A stretch of 64,000 nucleotides of DNA from Flavobacterium sp. (lineage in GTDB: Bacteria; Bacteroidota; Bacteroidia; Flavobacteriales; Flavobacteriaceae). The stretch spans positions 867,001 through 931,000 of the forward strand of contig NZ_JBCNKR010000004.1 in the NCBI RefSeq assembly GCF_039595935.1, given 5' to 3'. This document shows, piece after piece, positions 57,953 through 64,000 of the stretch (positions are counted from its first letter, which is position 1; every line of letters begins with the position of its first letter). The position numbers were made by a program, and so were the translations under genes. The notes under the pieces were generated by a model. The model was not told the origin of the DNA. It was given only the letters and a program-made list of their open reading frames with translations, and did no database searches.

Positions 57953-60781
57953 TTGAAATCATTATATAAAATTATAATCCTAACTTTTGTTTTATTAAGT
58001 TCAGTAAAACAGTACGCACAACATCAGTCTAAGATGGAAGTGGCGGTTAATCTTGAACTTAAAACGCTAAACGTAAAACAGGATATTACGTATTACAATA
58101 CTTCAAACGATACTTTGGTTTCGATCGTTTTGAATGATTGGAACAATGCTTTTTCTGACAAAAACACCCCTTTAGCAAGACGTTTTTCGGATGAATTTTA
58201 TCGTGGTTTTCATTTGGCTAAAGCTGCAGAAAGAGGAAATACAACTATTTTAAGTCTGGCCGATTCAAACTTTATGGCACTTGAATGGGAAAGAACGGAT
58301 AAAAATCCTGATTTTATTGTTGTGAGGCTGAATCAAAAACTTCGTCCGGGCGAAAAAATTGATCTGCACATTTCTTATATTTCAAAAATTCCGAGTGATA
58401 AATTCACACATTACGGCTTTAATGAAAACGGAATGATTTTAAAAAACTGGTTTTTAACTCCTGCTCGTTTTGAAAATCATCGTTTTGAAAAATACAACAA
58501 TTTTAATCTGGATGATATTGCAAATGCTACGTCTGATTTTGAAGTTGAGATAAAAATTCCAAATAATTATGCTATTTCAACTGATTTAGATTCAGTTTCA
58601 AAAGATATTTCAAACTCAGATTACAGCTCTTATTTCTTTTCAGGAAATAACCGAATCGATTTTAATCTTATCATAGAAAAGCAAAAAAACTTTAAAAGTT
58701 ATGATAACGGAATCGTTGAAGTTTTATCTGATTTAAAAAACAAGAAAATTTCTGAAGTTCAAAAAGCAATCATAATCGATCGTGTTGCGATGTTTGCTAA
58801 TAATTTTATAGGTTCATATCCGCATAAAAAAATTACGGTTTCGCAGGCTGATTATGAGCGAAATCCGTTTTACGGCCTCAATCAGCTTCCATCTTTTATC
58901 AGTCCGTTTTCTGATGAATTTATGTTTGAGGTTACTTTTTTTAAAACCTATCTAAACAATTATCTAAAGAATACTCTTCGCCTTGATCCTCGAAAAGACA
59001 ACTGGGTTTACGATGGAATTCAGATTTATGCCATGATGAAATACATGGAAGAAAACCATCTGGATGAAAAAATGCTGGGAAGACTTTCGAAAATGAAACT
59101 CTTTAAAAGTTATAATATTACCAACCTGACTTTCAACGAACAATACAGCTATTATTATATGTTAATGGCTCGTAAAAATCTGGACCAGCCCCTGGGCGAT
59201 CCAAAAAATACTTTGATAAAGTTTAACGAGCAAATTGCCAGTAAATATCGCGCGGGTTTAAGTTTAAGTTATTTAGATGATTATTTGAATCATAATATTG
59301 TTCCTGAAAGTGTAAAGCAATTTTATAATTTAAACAAATCACAGCAGACTAACCGTTATGATTTTGAAAAGATTCTAACTGAAAACAGTCCAAAAAATAT
59401 TGATTGGTTCTTTAAAACCATAATCGATTCAAGGGAAATTATTGATTATAAATTTACACATGTTTCGAGAACCGCAGACAGCGTTCAGTTTTCTATTAAA
59501 AATAAAACTAACATTTATGCTCCGATTCCTGTTTACGGAATTAAGAAAAATGAAGTCGTTTTTAAGGAATGGATTGAACCAAAAAATCCAGATTCTGTTT
59601 ATCATTTTGACCGAAAAAATGCTGATAAATTAGTTATAAACTACGACAATGAGGTTCCTGAGTTTAATCAGAGAAACAACTGGAAATCTTTGAAAAGCCT
59701 TGTTATTACAAACCGTCCGATAAAGTTTAATTTTGCTAAAGATTTAGAAGATCCGTATTACAATCAAATATTATACATTCCAACGCTTACGTATAATTAT
59801 TATGACGGAATAACTCCGGGAATTCGTTTTCATAATAAAACCATATTAGACAAACCTTTTACCTTTGATATAAATCCGGCGTATTCTATAAAAGCGGGAA
59901 CAATTTCTGGTTCATCAGCTTTTTCTTTGAACCAGTTTTACAGAAACAGCACATTATACAATGTTCGATATTCAATAAGTCAAAACTATTTTCATTATGC
60001 ACCGGATGCTACTTATTTGAGATTGAATCCGATGGTTCAGCTTAGAATTCGTGAAGAAAATTTTAGGGATAATAGAAAACAGCTTATTTTGTTTCGACAA
60101 GTAATTGTAAATCGTGAAGCGAGTACTTTTATTACCGACAATTCAAAACCAAATTATTCTGTTTTTGATGCGCGTTATGTAAACACAAAAACTGAACTGG
60201 TTAACCATTTTAATTTTATGACTGATCTTCAGTTTTCTGGCGGTTTTGGAAAGGCTTCTGCCGAAGTCGAATACCGCCGATTATTTGAAAACAATCGTAA
60301 ATTAAATCTGAGATTATTTGCCGGAAGTTTTATATACAATACAACAAATTCAGATTATTTTAGTTTTGGTTTAGACAAGCCAACTGATTATTTATTTGAT
60401 TATAATATTTTGGGACGATCTGAAACTACGGGTCTTTTCAGCCAGCAGTTTGTAAATTCCGAAGGCGGTTTTAAGTCAAAACTGGATCCTTCTTTTGCAA
60501 ATCAATGGATGACAACTTTAAATGGAAGTTATGCCTTGTGGGATTGGGTTGAAGTGTATGGAGACGTTGGTTTTTTGAAAAATAAACATCAAAGTATTTA
60601 TTTTGGTTATGACAGTGGAGTACGATTAAATCTGGTTCCTGACTATTTTGAACTGTATTTTCCTATATATTCTAACAACGGGTGGGAAATTTCTCAACCA
60701 AAATACAGTGAAAAGATACGATTTGTTATCACTTTAGCACCAAAAGCATTAGTTACTCTTTTTACCCGAAAATGGTTTTAA
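57953..60781 (+). CDS. M1-peptidase-like N-terminal region (catalytically dead) joined to an outer-membrane beta-barrel
   Basis: A 942-residue protein beginning at TTG 57953; no in-frame ATG gives the signal peptide MKSLYKIIILTFVLLSSVKQYAQ. Residues about 30-240 are like the N-terminal beta-sandwich of M1 aminopeptidases (MEVAVNLELKTLNVKQDITYYN). Residues 250-520 resemble the helical peptidase part, but there is no HExxH anywhere, and the expected W..EG block reads DNWVYDGIQIY. Residues about 590-942 are strand-rich with aromatic/polar alternation and end VTLFTRKWF, an outer-membrane barrel pattern. It is therefore a pseudo-protease ectodomain on a barrel. Function unknown; it may bind peptides or assist envelope assembly. 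Confidence 0.75.
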   Translation: MKSLYKIIILTFVLLSSVKQYAQHQSKMEVAVNLELKTLNVKQDITYYNTSNDTLVSIVLNDWNNAFSDKNTPLARRFSDEFYRGFHLAKAAERGNTTILSLADSNFMALEWERTDKNPDFIVVRLNQKLRPGEKIDLHISYISKIPSDKFTHYGFNENGMILKNWFLTPARFENHRFEKYNNFNLDDIANATSDFEVEIKIPNNYAISTDLDSVSKDISNSDYSSYFFSGNNRIDFNLIIEKQKNFKSYDNGIVEVLSDLKNKKISEVQKAIIIDRVAMFANNFIGSYPHKKITVSQADYERNPFYGLNQLPSFISPFSDEFMFEVTFFKTYLNNYLKNTLRLDPRKDNWVYDGIQIYAMMKYMEENHLDEKMLGRLSKMKLFKSYNITNLTFNEQYSYYYMLMARKNLDQPLGDPKNTLIKFNEQIASKYRAGLSLSYLDDYLNHNIVPESVKQFYNLNKSQQTNRYDFEKILTENSPKNIDWFFKTIIDSREIIDYKFTHVSRTADSVQFSIKNKTNIYAPIPVYGIKKNEVVFKEWIEPKNPDSVYHFDRKNADKLVINYDNEVPEFNQRNNWKSLKSLVITNRPIKFNFAKDLEDPYYNQILYIPTLTYNYYDGITPGIRFHNKTILDKPFTFDINPAYSIKAGTISGSSAFSLNQFYRNSTLYNVRYSISQNYFHYAPDATYLRLNPMVQLRIREENFRDNRKQLILFRQVIVNREASTFITDNSKPNYSVFDARYVNTKTELVNHFNFMTDLQFSGGFGKASAEVEYRRLFENNRKLNLRLFAGSFIYNTTNSDYFSFGLDKPTDYLFDYNILGRSETTGLFSQQFVNSEGGFKSKLDPSFANQWMTTLNGSYALWDWVEVYGDVGFLKNKHQSIYFGYDSGVRLNLVPDYFELYFPIYSNNGWEISQPKYSEKIRFVITLAPKALVTLFTRKWF

Positions 60782-60970
60782 TTAAATAAATTTTAATCAA
60801 AAACATAAATTATTATCACAAAAAAGACAAAAACAATAAAAATACAATAAAAAAAATACGTAGTTTTTTGATTTTAAATACAAATAATTAAATTATATTT
60901 ATTTTAAAGAATTATGATTATTGATTGTTTTTAAGTAATTTCGCTGCATCAACATGACCCTTACAAGATT

Positions 60971-63382
60971 ATGATAACAGAAAAAAGCAATACAACTTTA
61001 ACCTTTGAAGATTTCAGAACGGAAGTATTGAATGATTACAGAATTGCTGTAACCAGCAGGGAATGTAGTTTATTAGGTCGTAAAGAAGTATTAACCGGAA
61101 AGGCTAAATTTGGAATTTTTGGTGACGGAAAAGAAGTGCCACAGCTTGCCATGGCGAAAGCTTTTAAAAATGGAGATTTCCGTTCTGGTTACTATCGCGA
61201 TCAGACTTTTATGATGGCGATTGGTGAATTGAATGCAAAACAATTTTTTGCAGGATTGTATGGCCATACTGACTTAGATTATGATCCAATGTCTGCCGGA
61301 AGACAAATGGGCGGACACTTTGTAACGCACAGTTTAAACGAAGACGGATCATGGAAAGATCTTACTAAACAAAAAAATTCGAGTTCAGATATATCTCCTA
61401 CTGCGGGACAAATGCCAAGATTATTGGGATTGGCTCAGGCTTCTAAAATTTACAGAAACGTTAACGGAATTACCATTAAAGATAAATTTTCTGTAAACGG
61501 AGACGAAGTGGCATGGGGAACTATTGGAAATGCAAGTACTTCTGAAGGTTTGTTTTTTGAAACCATAAATGCTGCGGGAGTTTTACAAGTTCCGATGGTA
61601 ATGAGTGTTTGGGATGATGAATACGGAATTTCGGTTCATGCTAAACACCAAACGACTAAAGAAAATATTTCTGAAATTTTAAAAGGATATCAACGCGATG
61701 AAGATTCTAAAGGTTATGAAATCTTTAGAGTAAAAGGCTGGGATTATGCTGAGTTAGTTTCGACTTACGAAAGAGCGGGCGCTATTGCACGCGAAGAACA
61801 TATTCCGGTTTTAATTCACGTAAATGAATTAACACAACCGCAAGGTCATTCTACTTCTGGTTCACACGAACGTTACAAAAGTGCAGAAAGACTGGCTTGG
61901 GAAAGAGATTTTGACTGTATCCGCCAAATGCGTTTATGGATGATTGCGATTAATATTGCTTCTCCTGAAGAATTAGCAGAACTTGATTTTGAATTGAAAA
62001 AAGAAGTTCTTGAAGCTAAAAAAGATGCGTGGAATGATTTTATAAATCCAATAATTGAGGATCAAAAAAATCTTTTAGAATTACTGGAAAAAATTGCAGA
62101 AGCAAGCATTAATCATAAAGAAAGAATCAAAAAATATATTTCTGAATTAAGTGCTATAAAAGCACCTTTAAAGAAAGAAATTCTGGTTTATGCAAGAAAA
62201 ATTCTTCGTTTTATAGAAGTTCCAAACAGTAAAGTTCTTTTATCAAACTGGATTACGAATTATATTGAAGTTACTCAGGAAAAATTCAGCAGTAACCTTC
62301 ATTCAGATTCTCCTCAAAATGTATTCTCAGTAGAAAAAGTACTTCCTGTATATGCAGAAGATGCAAAACCGGATTTAGACGGAAGAATGATTCTTCGTGA
62401 TAATTTCGACGCTTTGTTCAGCAAATATCCTGAAACTTTGATTTTTGGAGAAGATGTTGGAAACATCGGAGACGTAAATCAAGGTCTTGAAGGTATGCAG
62501 GAAAAATACGGAGAACTTCGTGTTGCCGATGTGGGAATTCGTGAAGCTACGATTATTGGTCAGGGAATTGGTATGGCATTGAGAGGTTTACGCCCTATTG
62601 CTGAAATTCAATATCTTGATTACTTATTGTATGCTATTCAAATCATGAGTGATGATTTGGCTACTTTACAATACAGAACTGTTGGAAAACAAAAAGCACC
62701 ATTAATTATCAGAACCCGCGGGCACCGTTTAGAAGGTATCTGGCACTCTGGTTCTCCAATGGGAATGATTATAAATGCTATTCGCGGAATCCACGTTTTG
62801 GTTCCGAGAGATATGACGCAGGCTGCCGGATTCTATAACACCTTATTAGAATGCGACGAACCTGCCTTAGTAATTGAATGCTTGAACGGTTACCGTTTAA
62901 AAGAAAAAACGCCTTTAAACTTTGGTGAATTTAAAACGCCAATTGGTGTTGTTGAAACTTTAAAAGAAGGAACTGATATTACTTTAGTTTCTTACGGATC
63001 GACTTTAAGACTGGTTCAGCAGGCTGCTAATGAATTATTAGATTTAGGAATTGACTGTGAAGTTATTGATATTCAGTCTTTACTTCCTTTCGATGTGAAT
63101 AAAGACATTGTAAAAAGTATTGCTAAAACAAACCGTTTGTTAGTAATTGATGAGGATGTTCCGGGCGGAGCTTCTGCGTTTATTTTACAGCAGATTCTGG
63201 AAGAGCAGGATGCTTACAAATATCTTGACAGCAAACCGCAGACTCTTGCTGCAAAAGCCCACAGACCTGCATACGGAACTGATGGTGATTATTTCTCTAA
63301 ACCTTCTGCCGAAGATATTTTCGAGAAAGTTTACAGCATGATGAATGAAGTTAATCCTTCTAAATTCCCAGCTTTGTACTAA
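60971..63382 (+). CDS. 2-oxoacid dehydrogenase E1, fused alpha and beta subunits (branched-chain type)
   Basis: An 803-residue protein. The alpha-like half (about 1-420) has GYYRDQTFMMAIGE, AGRQMGGHF and the diverged ThDP region VAWGTIGNASTSEGLFFE. The beta-like half (about 465-803) has IFGEDVGNIGDVNQGLEG, RVADVGIREATIIGQGIGMA, RTRGHRLEGIWHSGSPMG and DEDVPGGASAFI. Fused E1 proteins of this type in Bacteroidota are annotated as 2-oxoisovalerate dehydrogenase and supply branched-chain acyl-CoA primers for iso-fatty acids, fitting the iso-branched lipids of Flavobacterium. E2 and E3 are not in the window. It is a single-gene unit with its own terminator. Confidence 0.93.
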   Translation: MITEKSNTTLTFEDFRTEVLNDYRIAVTSRECSLLGRKEVLTGKAKFGIFGDGKEVPQLAMAKAFKNGDFRSGYYRDQTFMMAIGELNAKQFFAGLYGHTDLDYDPMSAGRQMGGHFVTHSLNEDGSWKDLTKQKNSSSDISPTAGQMPRLLGLAQASKIYRNVNGITIKDKFSVNGDEVAWGTIGNASTSEGLFFETINAAGVLQVPMVMSVWDDEYGISVHAKHQTTKENISEILKGYQRDEDSKGYEIFRVKGWDYAELVSTYERAGAIAREEHIPVLIHVNELTQPQGHSTSGSHERYKSAERLAWERDFDCIRQMRLWMIAINIASPEELAELDFELKKEVLEAKKDAWNDFINPIIEDQKNLLELLEKIAEASINHKERIKKYISELSAIKAPLKKEILVYARKILRFIEVPNSKVLLSNWITNYIEVTQEKFSSNLHSDSPQNVFSVEKVLPVYAEDAKPDLDGRMILRDNFDALFSKYPETLIFGEDVGNIGDVNQGLEGMQEKYGELRVADVGIREATIIGQGIGMALRGLRPIAEIQYLDYLLYAIQIMSDDLATLQYRTVGKQKAPLIIRTRGHRLEGIWHSGSPMGMIINAIRGIHVLVPRDMTQAAGFYNTLLECDEPALVIECLNGYRLKEKTPLNFGEFKTPIGVVETLKEGTDITLVSYGSTLRLVQQAANELLDLGIDCEVIDIQSLLPFDVNKDIVKSIAKTNRLLVIDEDVPGGASAFILQQILEEQDAYKYLDSKPQTLAAKAHRPAYGTDGDYFSKPSAEDIFEKVYSMMNEVNPSKFPALY

Positions 63383-63406
63383 GAATTTAGAATATTTCAA
63401 ATAAAT

Positions 63407-63439
63407 AAAAAGCTCCAAATTAATTTTGGGGCTTTTTTT
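63407..63439 (+). terminator. Terminator after the E1 gene
   Basis: AAAAAGCTCCAAA pairs with TTTGGGGCTTTTT (one wobble pair) and is followed by further T residues. Confidence 0.88.
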
Positions 63440-63567
63440 ATACCTTAAAATCAATGCAAATTGGTTAATAATAACCATCAAAAAGCAATGGTATTTTAAC
63501 AAGATAAAGTAGAATAAATATTATTTTAGTCGCACCTAATTAAACCAAAAACAATCTATTCTACATT

Positions 63568-64000
63568 ATGAAAACAAGTAAAATACTCCTTATTCTACTT
63601 TTATTAGCATTAAATATTCAAAAAGGAAAAGCACAAACATCCGAAATTGTTGATACTGAAGAACGATTAAGAGGAACATACGATGCTGTTGAACCTATCC
63701 AATCGTATAGAAATAAAGAAAAAGATTCTAACTATTATTTACTTCTTGCTAAACGCTATTTAGAAACTACCAAAAATCCTTATAAGTATAAAAATGCATT
63801 AATAAATCTTCGTAATTCTTTACTATTGGACAAGAACAACAGTGAAGCTTTTCAACTTCAGTCTGCAGTTAATTATGAATGTGCAATAGAATCCTTAAAC
63901 CGCGGAGAAACAGAACTAAAAAATAGAGACTGGTCTGAAGGTTATTATTTTTATTATGCATTAGAACATTTCTCAAATGCATACCTCAATGGATATAAAA
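63568..64000 (+). CDS. Secreted protein, 5' part only (cut by the right edge)
   Basis: ATG at 63568 opens a frame that runs off the window (144 codons seen). The signal peptide MKTSKILLILLLLALNIQKG ends near KAQ (residue 23). The mature part is helical, rich in Lys, Asn, Tyr and Leu (YYLLLAKRYLETTKNPYKYKNALINL in outline) and suggests TPR-like repeats: LLAKRYLETTKNP, ALINLRNSLLLDKNNSEAF, AIESLNRGETELKNRDW. Family and full length cannot be judged. Confidence 0.75.
   Translation, partial: MKTSKILLILLLLALNIQKGKAQTSEIVDTEERLRGTYDAVEPIQSYRNKEKDSNYYLLLAKRYLETTKNPYKYKNALINLRNSLLLDKNNSEAFQLQSAVNYECAIESLNRGETELKNRDWSEGYYFYYALEHFSNAYLNGYK

Noticed and set aside
1..64000. CRISPR array, rRNA, intact tRNA, transposase or prophage genes
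   Set aside because: No regularly spaced repeats, no rRNA or cloverleaf sequence and no transposase, integrase or phage structural protein was recognised on either strand.

Overview
This window comes from a low-GC member of the Bacteroidota, most likely Flavobacterium or a close relative. The evidence is SusC/SusD pairs, type IX secretion (T9SS) C-terminal sorting domains, promoters with the Bacteroidota -7 element TAnnTTTG, start regions with little Shine-Dalgarno signal, fused branched-chain keto-acid dehydrogenase E1 subunits, and Flavobacterium-style intergenic repeats. No rRNA, intact tRNA, insertion sequence or CRISPR array was seen.

Region 1 (1-10.4 kb) is the right part of a polysaccharide utilization locus for a red-algal galactan (agar or porphyran type). 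It holds a SusC-like transporter (cut by the left edge), a SusD-like lipoprotein, a PKD/CBM-like surface lipoprotein, a GH86-type enzyme with a T9SS tail, a small T9SS-secreted protein, a GH16 lipoprotein, and a broken partial copy of that GH16 gene. Region 2 (10.4-11.1 kb) is non-coding and looks like an island border. Two modules with the same layout each carry a short-spaced direct repeat followed exactly 59 nt later by the 3' end of a tRNA gene. This suggests that the galactan locus lies on an integrated element.

Region 3 (11.3-19.1 kb) holds stress and maintenance genes: an SDR oxidoreductase, a CinA-type amidase, small hydrophilic and membrane proteins, the two-component non-homologous end-joining system LigD and Ku (convergent, overlapping by 9 nt), an NTF2-like protein and a PRC-barrel protein. 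Region 4 (19.3-24.2 kb) is signalling: a GAF hybrid histidine kinase with a degenerate Hpt-like tail, an OmpR-type two-component pair, and a divergent thioredoxin-like protein, with GTTAA repeats at 10-bp phase between them.

Region 5 (24.3-31.3 kb) is a redox/detoxification cluster with two Crp/Fnr-family regulators, ABM-domain, DJ-1/PfpI, Old Yellow Enzyme, 2TM, cupin, carboxymuconolactone-decarboxylase-like and alpha/beta hydrolase genes. Two promoters in it share an FNR-like operator at identical spacing from the -7 element, which probably defines a small regulon. Region 6 (31.6-35.1 kb) is a tightly coupled pair of L-amino-acid-oxidase-like and thiamine-diphosphate 2-keto-acid decarboxylase genes, predicted to turn an amino acid into an aldehyde. 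Region 7 (35.2-46.3 kb) has an AraC regulator with a VOC protein, a YheT-type hydrolase, a siderophore-type TonB receptor with a PepSY protein (sharing an upstream motif), a SIMPL protein, a rhomboid protease, an LpxL-like acyltransferase and a GH128-type secreted glucanase.

Region 8 (46.3-64 kb) is mostly housekeeping: GlmM, ACP phosphodiesterase, gamma-glutamyltransferase, a CLC chloride channel, a Fic protein with a palindromic promoter, UvrA, a cupin, a LOG-family protein, a catalytically dead M1-peptidase-like protein joined to an outer-membrane barrel, the fused E1 dehydrogenase, and a truncated secreted protein at the right edge.
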